Source: Aspidiotus rigidus
Lineage: Eukaryota; Arthropoda; Insecta; Hemiptera; Diaspididae
NCBI GenBank assembly: GCA_035079385.1
Contig: JAVHKY010000052.1
Coordinates: 7,812,001 to 7,876,000, forward strand
DNA length: 64,000 nt
Direction: 5' to 3'
The translations under genes and the position numbers were made by a program. Under the pieces are notes generated by a model, which was given only the letters and a program-made list of their open reading frames with translations, ran no database searches and was not told where the DNA came from. Of the stretch, positions 32,850 to 44,970 are shown one piece after another. How positions within the stretch are numbered: the stretch's first letter is position 1; each line of letters opens with the position of its first letter.

Positions 32850-33245
32850 TTATAATGCCAACATAAAACCATGAGAGTCTAATACGTTAATTGCTTCAAC
32901 ATCATTCAGTTGTTTGTTTTTTAATTCATTCATTTTCTTAAGTTCATTGTGAGAATAAATTTTCTTTCTTAAGTCGCTTATTCTATTCAATGATGATTTC
33001 AAAGTATTTTCTCTATAAGATGATATTTTTGTGTCATTTGTTGTTTTAACAATCATTTCTATTTTTTTCTGTAGTTCCTTTTGACTTTCTAAAACAAGAT
33101 TTTTACCCTCTTCAGTCTTAGATGCATGAATTTTAAGATTTTCAATTATTTTATCTTTTTGAATTCCTATTTGGATTTGTTTCTGTAAATCGTTAAATAT
33201 TTCATTATTGATATATTTATAACCAGAAGCCGGATTTTTCGGCAC
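32850..33245 (-). CDS. Hypothetical Lys-rich coiled-coil protein
   Basis: A 131-codon open frame beginning MPKNPASGYKYINNEIFNDL, rich in Lys, Asn, Glu and Ile, with heptad-like stretches (LQKKIEMIVK, NRISDLRKKIY). No family is recognised. It sits in an AT-rich block (about 32.5-35.3 kb) whose base use differs from the flanking retroelements. It could be a fragment of an AT-rich mobile element or a chance frame. Confidence 0.25.
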   Translation of the reverse strand: MPKNPASGYKYINNEIFNDLQKQIQIGIQKDKIIENLKIHASKTEEGKNLVLESQKELQKKIEMIVKTTNDTKISSYRENTLKSSLNRISDLRKKIYSHNELKKMNELKNKQLNDVEAINVLDSHGFMLAL

Positions 33246-34442
33246 TAAAAATGAGAAGTTTCGGCACTTAATGTTGCATTTTCGGCATTATTCGGCAGTT
33301 AAAAAAAAAATGAAGAAAACATACGTTTTCAGTGCTCTTACAAATTCACGATCAGAATTATTCAATTTACGACCAAAATTACGTGATTTTGACCAAAATA
33401 AACAATTTTTGGTTTAAACTCATCAATGAAAAATCCTAGGAATTTTTCAATCAAAATTTTCAATTTTTCAACATTGAACTAAAAATAATATTTTCAAAAA
33501 AAACAGCCCAATTTTCACCAAAATTGGTAAATTTTAATCAAAATTAAGAAAATTTTTCCTGAAATTTAACAATTTTAGGCAATATTATTTAACAAATGGT
33601 CATTTTCGGCCATATTCGGCTTTAAACCCCGTTTTCGAAATTCATTCCACTTTTGGAACTTTTCAGCAAGATGAAATTTGTTTTACAGGCCCCACTACCT
33701 CTAAAATGAACTTTCATCTGATTTTCAAGCTTCTTGCCCTTAGCAAAATGATTTGACAAATGCCGAGGAATCCAGGCTCTGTTTATAACCATTCAATTCA
33801 ATGAGTACATTTGTAATAATCAGAAGGACTTGCTTAATCACTTTCTTATCTTCAGATGAATAATTTGAACTTTTGTCACGTAATGTTGAAATGTTTGCAA
33901 AGTCACTATTAAATTATTCTTATCTTGAGCTTTATTTTTTAACTCAGGATGATCCTCAATAATATCATCCAAATCATCAAGACTGGTTACTTTTGCACTT
34001 GCATAAGTCTTCAGAAGATCCGTTTTGCTTTATAATTTATTATAAAAAAATTTATTATAAATTATAGTTCAGAAACTTTCACTGACCCTCATTAACCTTC
34101 ATTATAAATTCTAGTTCACTAACTTTCAGTAACCCTTACTATCTTTCTTTATCTTTCATAATCTTTTAGTATCACTCAGTTAAGATTAGTGAATATGTCA
34201 AATAAAAGAACAATAGAATAAAAAGAGAAAATGTATCTTTTAAAAAATATTAATGGTGAAAATGACTTCAAAATTTGTAAGTTGATAAGTTGGGGTTCTT
34301 ATAGAATGATTAGTTTGAGAGAAGTAAAAAAATTCATATTATAGATATTAATCCAAGTTCTAAATATAAACATCTTTTAGGTAGTAAATGGGACATAGTT
34401 TTTAGAGGTGAATTAGATATAGTATTTATTGATATGTATTGA
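33246..34442. other. AT-rich stretch with coding-like remnants
   Basis: Low-complexity A/T sequence with TTTTCGGCA-type repeats at 33240-33310 and 33600-33650. On the + strand at about 34320-34440 a frame reads DINPSSKYKHLLGSKW and RGELDIVFIDMY, interrupted by the MITE at 34443. I do not recognise the family. Confidence 0.3.
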
Positions 34443-34596
34443 GTGATGTGTCATGGGAAGCTTAGGCATAAGTCGGAGAATTTTTTTCCCCAGTTTTTGC
34501 CCAATTATATTCTCTACTCATTTTCGAGTCGTTTGGTTCGAATTTGAAGTCAATTTTTTTTCCCGACTTATGGCTGGGTTTCCCATGACACATCAC
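34443..34596. mobile_element. 154-bp MITE with GTGATGTGTCATGGGAA ends
   Basis: Perfect 17-bp outer inverted repeat, then a weaker stretch ending in CATAAGTCGG on both arms. It interrupts AT-rich, coding-like sequence. The TSD is unclear. Confidence 0.8.
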
Positions 34597-36677
34597 AATT
34601 ATTTATTAAAAATTCTCATACTCCTAAAAATGATCAAAATAGAAAAAATAAGAAAAAAGGAAGAAGCTGTGAAAAATAAGATAGTGAGACACGAAAAGAA
34701 TACAGAGATAGGATGATAAACCAAATAGAACAAACTACTGATGATGAAACTGATTCAGATGATAATCAACAAACAAGTGATAAGATTAATTTTACACAAC
34801 ATGCTAGTAAACCACCTTTAAACCTCATTTATCAAAATTATGGGGCAGTAGGATATGGTAATGAATTAGTGTTATCTGAAACACATTGAAAAAAGATTGA
34901 AAGTGTATACATCAATGTACTGTGTATGAACTGAACTAAAAGGAAAGTCTATACGATACCATTAGTTAGACAGAGAGAGAATTATAGTGTTTTACTGTGC
35001 AATAAAAGAGAGAAATTCATCATGTTGGAGAGTATATGAAATTCACACCGTGGAATTGAACTAAAAGGAGAGTTCATGAGACATCATTAGTAAAGAAAAG
35101 TAGCTCTTAATATAAAGAGAATTTACTTTTGAGTTTGTGGGATTATCAAATAAAAAAAATATATCATTTTTTTTAGGGATGATGATCATCACCCATGGAT
35201 TTTCTGAAGTAATTTAGCAAAAATCACTCTGATAAAAAAATCTTTGTTGTTTGAACCCACAATGCTGTATACAGACTGAATTAAAAGGAGAGTCCATAAA
35301 ACATCATTAGTAAGACACAAGTTGATTTGGATCATGCACATTAACTACGGACACAAATAAAAATGTTACAAGGAAGGATGATGACAAAAAACAATGCAAT
35401 ACAAAATAAAATGGCAAAAATGGTTTACAAGCACCAATAACATGCACAAGCGTTTCTGAGCCTAGGAACAGTCGCCTAAATGAGGTCCATGTCGCCACCC
35501 CCCCTTTCCTATTTAGGGGTCCAAACCTTTATGAGTCGTTTGTACTGCGTTAGTATTGGATTGTATTGATTTCAAATCGTTTGTACTACCCCCGCCCCCA
35601 ATGATATGACGTGGGGATCAATTGGGGGTCCCAAACCACCCCTTTGCTCATGTGTTGTTGAAAATGGACGCAATCGTTTGTATTGCGTTAGTACTACTTA
35701 AAAATCACACAAGTTGTGAAATAAAATTTAAAATGTAGAATTAGCAGAGTACGTCACGACCGCTTTATGAGCGGTAATTTTATTTCAACCTTTAAAGTTC
35801 ATATAATCTCACGGAGATTGGGCTGGATTGAATCACGAATTCAAACCAGTAGGCGCAGTGGAAGATAGATAGGGTTTATTAATGAAAACATAGGTTTACA
35901 TAATATGTACAATACTATATTTCAGTAATAAATATGGAACGTTACAAGTGAGTTAATTTCTTCTAATTCTTCTTCTTCTTCCGGTAAGGTTCTTAATTGA
36001 AGGACTTCATTTAGTACCTGACGGCATAGAATAATAAGCCGTCAGTCTTTGACGTCAGGTATACAAATTTATAGATACAAATATATAATCGGGCATCGGT
36101 GCGTGGAATTAGCTATAAGCTTTAGATGGTACGGTAAAAGGACGGCACTTTCACATACAGCAGATAAAGAGTCTCAACGGTGAGACCTAATAAAAACCTT
36201 TGAGGTGACGGGTGTGGGGTTCTCGGTTCCCCGATTCTCAACGGTGAGATCAATATGTAAGAGTATTAGGTGAACGGTTGACCAGAGCACATGAGAGAAA
36301 ACGGTTCTCAAAATAGCGTAATAATATATCACTGACCTGATCCATATCTTCTGGATGCATCACGAATAAATACGAGATTTAATAAACTATTGCGATTAAA
36401 TAGAACAGCTCAAAGGCCAACACAAACAAATATACAACTCGAAAGAATATTTGAAGTAGCACGACGGCAGCAACGGTATATCACTGGCTAAATAGCCTAA
36501 CTTGCGATATTAATAATAGTAGCGAAGACAATACGATATGCACAAATTCAAATGTGGAAAAGCTATGCGAACGTAACAGATGCTTAAACAGGTATGACGG
36601 GCATCTTTAACGGTAGATCCCTCAATCCTTACGAAGGAGAAACTTGGAGAAAGTTGGCGCGAGACCGAGGAGTGGGG
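34597..36677. other. AT-rich flank and probable 3' part of the BEL element
   Basis: A coding-like + strand stretch near 34730-34890 (TDSDDNQQTSDKINF, NLIYQNYGAVGYGNEL) has no known family. From about 35760 the DNA is probably the 3' end of the minus-strand BEL element. TCTCAACGGTGAGA occurs twice (near 36172 and 36237). No LTR pair with 42255-42890 could be seen. Confidence 0.3.
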
Positions 36678-38033
36678 TTACGGCCTGTTCATCACAGTGT
36701 GAGGTCGAAAGGGTCCAAAAGGATCACCTTTTTCGACACTCCCCCACGGGAAGGGGTGTGACAACACTTGAATTTGAGACGGAAATATAGAAGGATGATT
36801 CAAGGGCGACGTGTGCTGGAAGCGCTGGAGCCTTTGGCAGCTAGCCGTGCCGGGTGACAGCAATAATGGTTCATGTAATGATGATGTATTATCAACCTTC
36901 TCAGGAGTTGGTTGAGTGTTACTTGGAGTATTGGTAGAGGGTTCTGGTAATTCGAGAGGATAGAGCCGATTGATATACTTTTGCACTACCTTGGTGGTGT
37001 ACAGACGTTTAGGATCATTGACTGTTTGCGGTGGAAGTTTATATGTTGCTTCCCAGACGACAATTCTGACCCAGGCTTGGCTCTTTTCCAGGCGTTCTAC
37101 AACACCTAAAGGCCATTTAGCTCTAGAGCCATCAGATACTTTGACTAAGACGACTTCCCCTGAGTGGGGGGAATAGGAGACTGCACCTTTAGGAGCCTGA
37201 TGTCGCTGTGCGTAGCTGGCTCGACAAATGGGGAGGTAGCGACTATAAAATATAGAACGGAAATTTTCAACGAGATTGCGTACCTGTTTATAAGCAGGAA
37301 GCAATGAAGATGCAGAAGAAGTTATTTTTTCAGGGTCAATATCAATTGAGCCTTGATTGCTCTCCCGGGCCGGTCGAAGATAAGTATTAGGAGTAACGGT
37401 CTCCAAAATTTCTTCTGGTGAGACAAACGTGAGCGGTCTGCTATTAACAATATTTTCAACCTGACACAAGACGGTGTTCAGTGTGATATAATCTACTGTG
37501 GCACTGCCAAGAACGGTTAGAAGAGAATTCTTTGTCAATCCCACCATCCGTTCGTACGCTCCCCCTTCCCAGGGATTATAAGCACGGATAAAATACCAAC
37601 TGATGCCATTATTGGCAAAATACGATTGAACACGAGAGTCAGTTATTTCGACTTTATGTCCAACTAACGGTTGAATAAATGTAAAATTGCGTCCATTATC
37701 TGAGACAACAAATTTAGGAGTACCACGACGGCTAACAAAACGTATGAGAGCTAGAAGAAACTGGTTACCAGTCATCCTATCAGCTAACTCTAAATGAATT
37801 GCTCTGGTTACCAAGCAAGTAAAAAGTACACCATAGGTTTTGATACCTACAGTAGTACTGGCGCCAGGGGGGCGAACGGTATAGGGTCCAAAGCAGTCAA
37901 TTCCAACATTTTGGAAAGGAACTACAGGAGTCATACGAATTTCGGGTAAGGATGGCATTGGAGGTTGTTGATACGGTCCTCCTTTCCATCTCCTACACAG
38001 ATTGCAACCATGTATTACAGAATTTACTAACAT
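36678..38033 (-). pseudogene. BEL/Pao integrase region
   Basis: About 450 codons: end of the zinc-binding part (HGCNLCRRWKG), core with VGIDCFGPYTV (first Asp), FVVSDNGRNF (second Asp), GGAYERMVGLTK (Glu), and the C-terminal domain typical of BEL elements (GEVVLVKVSDGSRAKWPLG, LYPLELPEP). The DDE residues are intact. It joins DNA ends of the cDNA to host DNA. The frame is broken upstream, so it is separated from RT. Confidence 0.9.
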
Positions 38034-38082
38034 TCGTCCTTTAGAGATCCAAAATCGTTCACGAAACGTAGTAAGGGTGACT

Positions 38083-38385
38083 TCAGAACCAGCGTGAAAG
38101 ATTTTTGTATGAATTGAGAGAACTAGAGTAGTGAACCAATTTACTTTTGCGAGGAAGATATATGGGATGAGCGGTATCCCAATTTATAGGTGCAGCTTCA
38201 ATTCTTCCTTTACAATGAATTATACCATCAGTATGAAGGAAGAGATTGAGATCAGACTTGACGCTATCTTTTTCTTGAAGCTGACGAAGCTCAGAAAAAA
38301 GATATTTTTGTTGTATTAAACGAATTAAGGCAAGTTTTGCCCGGTTATAAGATTCTACATTAGAGTAATCTTTCATTTTATACAA
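38083..38385 (-). pseudogene. BEL/Pao linker between RNase H and integrase
   Basis: About 100 codons with YNRAKLALIRLIQQKYLFSE, GRIEAAPINWDTAHPIYLP and RKSKL, the standard 'HPI.LP..H' segment that precedes the integrase zinc finger. The text after SKLVHYSSS is out of frame. Upstream the frame is continuous with 38491-40698 except for one TAA. Confidence 0.85.
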
Positions 38386-38490
38386 TTTCCGTATAGGTGG
38401 AATTCTTAGAATGAGTTTGACGTATTTGTCCCATCGAGAGAATCTGGATTCGAATTCATCAGTGAGGAACGGTACTGACGGTTGTTGAGC

Positions 38491-40698
38491 TTAAGTGACT
38501 ACAGTAACCACAGGAGTGGATGTGGTATAGAATTCGAGAGCATTAGGAGGAGGGTTAGGCCATAGTTGATCGAGCGGTAACCAACTGGGACCATGCCACC
38601 ATAATGCATTATTTTTGAGTTGGAGAGCCCGTTGGCCTCTTGAGAGAATATCTCCCGGATTATCTTTCGTGGGTACATATCTGACAAGATTATGAGTTTG
38701 ACGAATTTCCTTCAGTTTATTCTGGACAAACTGAGGTTGAATATGGGAAAAACGAAGCCACTGTATGACGGTAGTGGCATCAGTCCAAAGTACAACTTTG
38801 GTTAAGACTAGGTCTAGCAAATTACAAACAAAGGCAAGAGCTCTAACACCAATAGTGGCAGCGAAAAATTCCAACTGCGGAATGGAACGGTTTTGAACAG
38901 GAGCTATTCTCAACTTAGAGAAAATGAGCTGAGATTCCTTTTTAAACTTCGTTTTATGTACAAGATAAATTGCGCAACCGTACGCCAGTTTAGAAGCGTC
39001 ACTGAAATCTTGTAATTCATATGAACCATTAGAAGAATTGGTGGACCATAGATATCTAGGTAACGAAATCTGTTTAATATCCTCCCTCTCTACCAAAAGC
39101 TTACGAAATTTAGCTTCCATAAGAGGAGGAACGGGATTATCCATAGAGGAGGAAATTTTCCAACACTCCTGAATATATAATTTCAAGTCCAACAGACAGG
39201 GTGCACACCAGCCTAAAGGGTCAAAGACCGCAGCAAGTATGCTAAGTGCTGACCGCAGCGTGCCTGAGGGCATCTCTTCTTCATCTTTAAATTTGATTGA
39301 CAACGTGTCACCTTGACGTGCCCAGTTAATACCAAGAATGGATAGGCAGTCAGCATCATTCATACGTTTATTACTCGGTATAGAGTTATTAAATTCTTCA
39401 GAATTTGAGATCCAATCTTGAAGATTAAAACCTCCTGAAGTTAGACGTTCATTTATAGTTTCAAATAATTGAACCGCATCTTCTAGATTGCTAACGCTTA
39501 GAACCAAGTTATCCACATAAAACCGTTTACAGGCTAACTGGTACCAAGGATTCTCCTTTACCGAAAGGAGTTCTTGAAGAACCATATTCAACAAGAATGG
39601 TGACAAAACAACGCCAAACGGTGTTCGCGTGAAGCGGTAAGCTATTACAGAAATATTATCGACAGATTGAGTAAGATCATCAACCCAGAGAAAACGAACC
39701 AAGTCTCGGTCAGCCTCATCTAGGCCTACCCTGAGAAAGGCTTTAGATATATCAGAAGAGAGCCCTAATTCTTTCAACCTGAAGTTGAAAATTATTCCAT
39801 TAAGACTGCCAGTTAAAGACGGTCCTTTCAGAAGCATGTCATTAAGACTGTTGCTACTTTTTAATTTAGCGGATGCATCGAGCACCATGCGTAAAGGTTT
39901 ATCTTTTCGCACCATGGGACGGTTGTTGTATTCAGAAAGTACCTTATCATCAGTAGTGCGCAAAATAGATTTAAGATGCCCTAAACTCATACGGAAGTGA
40001 GAGGGAAGGTTAAGATCTTCCTTACAACGGGGCCAACGTACGACGTATTGCCCATTTTCAAAACGTGTAGTTTGATGGAAATGTTCAATGACTTGACCAT
40101 TAGTACTATCAAGCTCATTAGATTTAATACCTATCGTTTCCAAGTCCCACACAAATGATATCTCTGGAGATCTTAAGAATTTTGACTTTTCTGCACCTAT
40201 TCTTTCAATTTTGTTAGAAACGGTTAGCGTTATAGATGTGGTTACCGAACCAACGGCCCTACCGGAGGGAATCCAACCAAAGAAAGTCGGCTTTAGCACC
40301 AGGCCTTCAAAGAGTTGTACATCACGGTTTAAACGAACAAACAAATTCCTAACGTCATTGCCTAATAGAATTACTATAGGACGGGGTGAATTGTTAAATA
40401 AATCGAGATCAGCATATTGGTAACCAGATGGCAACAGATTAGACGCCACCGACGGTGGTGGGGTTAACTGTGCATTTCCTACAATACAGTTGGTAGTAAA
40501 CAATGTGCAGCTACAATGCTGCCCATGTAAATTGATAAATTTAACGGTTATGCTACCACACCTAGCGGAGGTATAATCAGTTGAGCCATAATTTTGAATG
40601 GCTAGTTTGACATTATAATTCAATTTGATATGCAAACGGTTAAGTACATCAATAAGAGCATATGAAACATTACTACCTCCATCTAGAACTCCACGCAC
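38491..40698 (-). pseudogene. BEL/Pao protease, reverse transcriptase and RNase H
   Basis: About 735 codons: retropepsin-like start VRGVLDGGSNVSYAL (the usual DSG reads DGG), an RT with RMVLDASAKLK, SDISKAFLRVGL, TRTPFGVVLSPFLLN and FYVDNLVLSV near residue 392, then the Pao-type region with FDPLGWCAPCLLDLK, FSDASKLAYGCAIYL and WTDATTVIQWL. The RT box is YVDN where YVDD is expected, and the protease box is altered too. Together with the stops this argues for an inactive copy. The same frame runs upstream to a TAA at 40837. Confidence 0.9.
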
Positions 40699-40836
40699 CA
40701 GAACCCTAGTACCAAAAATTTCAATACAAGTTATAAAAGTTTCTAGAAACGTACCTGCAGTGGACGTTGTTCCAGACTTATCACTAGACTTGTCTGATTC
40801 AGACTTCGATGAATTTTCGCCCTTTTCCTCCTTTTT

Positions 40837-41355
40837 TTAAACGTCTTTCTTGGCACGTTTCGCCGCACGGGGACGAGGTTCCTTGACTTTGGTCGATTTC
40901 TCTTGAAGCCTTTTAAGGACTTCTGAGCACGTCACGGACGTATGACCAGCACGTTTACATGTCCAGCAAGCACGGTTCTTATTGGGGCACGTGCTCCCCC
41001 GGTGATTACTTGCCAGGCATACTACACAACGCCTCTTCTCCTCCAATTGTTTTTGCCGTTCCCAGTATGTTGAATATTTCCGACAATCAACACTGGCGTG
41101 TTCACCGCCACAGAATAAACAATTATGGTTTCCCTTAGTATTGTTTATGAGTGTGGTGAATTTTTCGTTTAGGGTAGCGGAGGCTTCCACTTTTGAAACC
41201 TCCCCTTGCCCTACGCTGGCGATACGTAGGTCTAAGACCTCACTGACATAAATCCGTGTTTCTACAGTGTCTATGAGTACTTGTAGAGGAAAGTCTAATT
41301 TCGGGTATTTTTGACACAAGTCTAAAAACGCGTTATAGACTTCAGGCTTTGACAA
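40837..41355 (-). pseudogene. BEL/Pao Gag, zinc-knuckle part
   Basis: About 170 codons with the end of the DUF1759-type Gag, then CLFCGGEHASVDC, CVVCLASNHRGSTC and CWTCKRAGHTSVTC, three knuckle-like Cys/His clusters, and a basic tail (PRAAKRAKKDV). It is in frame with 41362-41814 across a single TAA and with the protease frame across another. Confidence 0.85.
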
Positions 41356-41361
41356 TTTACG

Positions 41362-41814
41362 TTAGACGCAACCTTGGACAAGGTCTAGATCAAAGCTACC
41401 GGTAACATTAAGATTCAATATAATAGTTTTTAGACGGTCTAAATTTTCACGGTTTTGTTTAGTAGTTACATCTGGCTGCAGATGAAGATCTGGCAGCGCG
41501 GCCAAGTTGGCATAATACGTTTGCGCAAGCTTGGTTGGGTCGCCAAATCTAGCGCAGAATGCATTATAAGCGATGTGGTAACAGGCAGCGGTGGCTGGAT
41601 GTCCACGCAGGAAATCTCGAGCCTCGCCTTTAACAGCTCCCAAAAGGTGGACCATACGGTGTCCATCCTCCAAATTTGGATTATTATGTACAGCTGCGTC
41701 GTAGTGTTCTTTCCACTGGGGAAATTCACGTATTACACCGGAAAAGGGAGCTACCTTGTGCTCAGCTAATTTGAACAGGGTTTGCGTCTGCCCCACGGGA
41801 TTGGGCACTTCCAA
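41362..41814 (-). pseudogene. BEL/Pao Gag, capsid-like part
   Basis: About 150 codons: APFSGVIREFPQWKEHYDAA, HNNPNLEDGHRMVHLLGAVK, GEARDFLRGHP. 'F.G....F..W...F...VH.N..L....K...L...L.GEA' is the DUF1759 pattern of BEL Gag. A shift of one base separates it from 41820-42254. Confidence 0.85.
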
Positions 41815-41819
41815 TCCAT

Positions 41820-42254
41820 TTAATCCGTTAGCGGCTTTAAAATATCACGGGCCGCCCTGACATCACTTTGATATAAATTTACTTGGTCTGCTGGCAATTC
41901 CAGCTCAGCTAGACCGCGCTCTATGTCGGTGACCTCCGTCATGACTTGGGCCGCGAACTTGCCCAAGACGTGAGGTCTTTGTCTTACATAACCTTCCAAC
42001 ATGCTTATGCGCATTTTCAAGACTGGAATTTGACTTGCAAATGCGCTTACACGTTCCTCTAACGTGGCTGCGGTGCCAGGAGAGGGCAGTACGGTGCCAG
42101 TTGCTGCGGTGCCACTGGAGGGCTGAGCGGTGCCCGAATATGTTGGTTGGATGTTATACACACCAGCGGTGGTGTATGTTGTATTTTGACCCGAGGTGGT
42201 CACAGTAGTCGTCACTATTGTAGTCGAAGAAGTTGTAACCGGCACGTCCTGCAA
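41820..42254 (-). pseudogene. BEL/Pao Gag, N-terminal part
   Basis: About 144 codons, Thr/Ser-rich at first (TTSSTTIVTTTVTTSG, repeats of P..GTA), then a helical stretch (LEERVSAFASQIPVLKMRI, DIERGLAELELPADQVN). There is no ATG at the start of the open stretch. The minus strand reads TTTAAAATTGCAG|GACGTG at 42250, which could be a splice acceptor. Confidence 0.65.
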
Positions 42255-42891
42255 TTTTAAATATTAATGAGTATATGTATAACTGGAGTGAGACCCGACT
42301 AACGAAATAGCTTGTCTGGGATAGAATGAATAGAACTCCAAAGTTTGCTAGCATATCAACGAGGTACCTCAAATAAGTTAAACCTACTCAATGGTGGTAG
42401 ATTGCCTATTGTCTGTAGCAGTAGTCAATGCTGGTACTACCATAAATCCAACATCTATGCTGAGCGGCTAGGGCTGCTACAGTAACACCCTAAATGTTGT
42501 CATGCGCAGACGGTAAAGAGGGTTAGTCTTATTGAATGGCTCTGCCCTCAACCAGCGATAGCTGTAAAGATAAAAACCTCTACATGTAGTAGACCTTTGA
42601 TTCCATCTAGCCTTGTACGTGCTGTAATAGATGGCAGTCTGGAGTAACCTTCACGCTTCAAAGACTGTAGAGCGTCGCACTACCCAGAATCAACGGTTAT
42701 TTGCTCAGTAACATGAAGTCAAAGAGCAATGGAAGTCACGCTTTAGGTTACCGAACCTAGAAGTTATAGAATATGAAGCGAAAGATAATGCTTAAAAGTT
42801 TATAACTGTATATTTATACTCGGTAGTAAAAAGTAAAGAAGTACAGTATGTACTACCTACTATATGTTTACATATGAACGTAATATTAGGC
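42255..42891. other. BEL upstream region, no LTR recognised
   Basis: Expected to hold the 5' untranslated part and LTR. No direct repeat with 35.7-36.7 kb and no convincing primer site were found. A short 72-codon minus frame has no domain. Confidence 0.3.
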
Positions 42892-43626
42892 CTAACATTC
42901 TGGGCATTCGTCGAAACAGTCAACGTGGACAGGTGTCAGGCAACAGTCTGTCTCCATGACACCTACTCCACCAATTTCGAGGGGAAGACCACAAACAGGA
43001 CATAGAACGCCATTGTACATCTCGGCACTGCGTTGTCGTTTGGCTTTAGCCGTGCTGACAGGAGCTGCAGTCTTCCGTTTTCTTCCGCGACGGCTACTTC
43101 CGACTCTATCTACACTTGTTCTATAGAAAGAGCATAACTGCCGCTCTGCCCGTTTCGGGCGCCCTCGTGACTTTACCTTTGGAAGGAATTGAAGGTTTGC
43201 AAAGTTCCTGTCGTCGGAAGTAGCTGCAGAATTAATATGGCAGGTTCCAGAAAAAGTCTGAGAAGATTCCATTTCTAACACCACGTCGTCTACTTGGTCA
43301 CGCAGTTCCCTTCTCGAAGTAGGTGTCTGTACAAATTTTATGTCAGCACCGGCCCTTACCATTTTTCCTTCTTCTTTCTAGGCTTCCAAATACCTCATAA
43401 ATTGGTCAGTACCATGATTTGCAGCCAAAGAGGCTATGCTCAAGATGACTGGTAGAATTTTGTTGTACTTCTTTCGCGTCGTCATTATTGGCGATTCAAT
43501 GGCGGTTGACGCATTCTCTTCTGGCATGTCTTGTGCAGTAGTGTCGTCAGGATGTGCGTCAGAAGTACTAAAGGCCACAGGATGGGAAGACGCATGGGAA
43601 GGAAGATAAGAAAAGTACTTCGACAT
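42892..43626 (-). pseudogene. MULE/SWIM-type transposase C-terminal fragment with one in-frame stop
   Basis: Two open stretches (43626-43378 and 43362-42892) are in the same frame, split by a TAG at 43378-43380. The first ends TTRKKYNKILPVILSIASL and NHGTDQFMRYLEA. The second has an AT-hook-like RGRPKRAERQ, a basic SSRRGRKRK, and a Cys/His cluster CPVCGLPLEI..CCLTPVHVDCFDECPEC. A 'KY......L......G...F...' helix followed by RGRPKGAE-like text is what I recall at the end of MULE/ZSWIM-type transposases. The final zinc ribbon or RING-like cluster also supports a DNA-binding role. The call is tentative. Confidence 0.45.
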
Positions 43627-44028
43627 TTTAGTAGGTATTTACGCATTGTTCTGTCATCGTTAATTATTTCAGAAAACTCGGTTGTACCGTCAAATAATCA
43701 CTTCGAATAATAATTATATCAAATGATCAGAAATATTGAAATTCAGAGAATTCAGATCAACTGCGATTGTATATTTGTATCTAGTTGATTTACATTACAG
43801 TTTGCCTGTTAGTATTAGGAAATCTCTTTTTTAGTTTCGTTTATTTTCCTTGGACGAAGAAGGTCCATTTTGCTATTTCAGTTTTTGGCTGCAAGGGTTT
43901 TCATTTCCAATTTTTCAAAATTTTGATATAACCGTTTTTTAACTGTTATAACTGTTAACCAAAATGAAAATGTGTTGACCGTTTAACCGATAACCGTTTG
44001 AAATTCAGAGAGTCTCCTAACCAATAAT
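43627..44028. other. AT-rich spacer
   Basis: No gene is seen. It contains AACTGTTATAACTGTTAACC and GTTTAACCGATAACCG, short self-complementary stretches of unknown meaning. Confidence 0.4.
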
Positions 44029-44221
44029 ACTACAAAAAAAAAAAAAAAAATTGAAAAATGCATGAACAAAATTATACGATTTTAGTAGTTTTTTCAACGC
44101 TTATCACGATGCCGTTGACCGTTTTTCAAAATTGGCTCTGGTCATCGAGAAATGAACACATCAGTTCCCGGGAATTGTAGCGACGCGCAGTGTAAGTTCT
44201 TGTACTCGCAATGAGGCACTA

Positions 44222-44489
44222 TTCGGACCGGGCAGAACTAGCATCGCGCAAAATTTTTGAATTTTTTAAAATCTCTCAAAAATATGATCATCTGAAAGAA
44301 AATTCTCCACTCTTCAATTTCGTTCCCTACAAGTACACGCCTAAATTCATTATTTTTGGAGAAATTTAAGAAAAACTAAAAAATCACCTTTGGTTTCAAG
44401 TTAGGATCACCGTTGGCTTATCAGTACTTTCTGGGTATTTTACGAGTACATAGGCGACGCTAGCGATCCTACAATATGCCCGGTCCCAA
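44222..44489. mobile_element. 268-bp TA-flanked MITE inside the left IR2 arm
   Basis: Ends TTCGGACCGGGCA and TGCCCGGTCCCAA are inverse complements with one mismatch. An inner pair, CTAGCATCGC / GCGACGCTAG, follows. TA flanks both sides, and the intact right arm (GCACTATAGTACG) shows the empty site. TA target suggests a Tc1/mariner-type parent. Confidence 0.85.
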
Positions 44490-44639
44490 TAGTACGATAG
44501 GTATGCTGGACTGATAACACGAAGACGACTTTTAGAGAAGCGCCTCATGGCAGTAAGCGGAGCGCGCGCGCGCGTACGCGTACCCATACGCGCCTGGGGG
44601 GTGCAAAACGCATTGTAACCACGTAATAGCGACGAGTTT

Positions 44640-44735
44640 TCCTGCCGTCGTTCAACTGCAGCTGTGGCTGTGAGGTGCGAGGCACAGATAAGTACCTCAG
44701 AGCTAAAGGGTTCGAATCTTCGCACGGGTGAATTT
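44640..44735 (+). other. tRNA-like promoter (SINE head) candidate
   Basis: GGGTTCGAATC near 44708 fits a Pol III B-box, and TGGCTGTGAGG about 45-50 bases upstream resembles an A-box. T-runs follow. The stems expected for a tRNA do not pair well, so a decayed SINE head is likelier than a tRNA gene. Confidence 0.3.
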
Positions 44736-44803
44736 TTTGTCGTTTTTTTTTAAGCTCAAAATTTTTTTTTAAATTTGCAGTTTCTCTTTTAATCAACAGA
44801 ATC

Positions 44804-44970
44804 ACAAATTCAAAAACTCGGGTTCTGTTAAAGTGAGCGCGGCGTCGTATGTTTTTTTTTAGAAAAAGTACACAACCACGAATTCAATAACTCGGGTTCT
44901 GTTCAAGTGAGCGCGGCGTCGTATGTTTTTTTTTAGAAAAAGTACACAACCACAAATTCAATAACTCGGG
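44804..44970. repeat. 74-bp tandem repeat
   Basis: Two full units and the start of a third, each AACTCGGGTTCTGTT.AAGT, GAGCGCGGCGTCGTATG, a T9 tract and AGAAAAAGTACACAACCAC. A partial unit recurs at 46080-46128. Confidence 0.9.

Larger units (their letters stand above)
36678..42254 (-). mobile_element. BEL/Pao LTR retrotransposon, degraded
   Basis: Gag, protease, RT/RNase H and integrase of one minus-strand BEL/Pao element follow each other over 5.6 kb. Three TAA stops lie in frame (41362-41364, 40837-40839, 38491-38493) and there are at least two frameshifts (near 41818 and near 38140-38040). No LTRs were identified. Confidence 0.9.

Noticed and set aside
35700..36677. Search for a BEL 3' LTR matching 42255-42890
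   Set aside because: No shared stretch of useful length was seen by eye; LTRs are not claimed.
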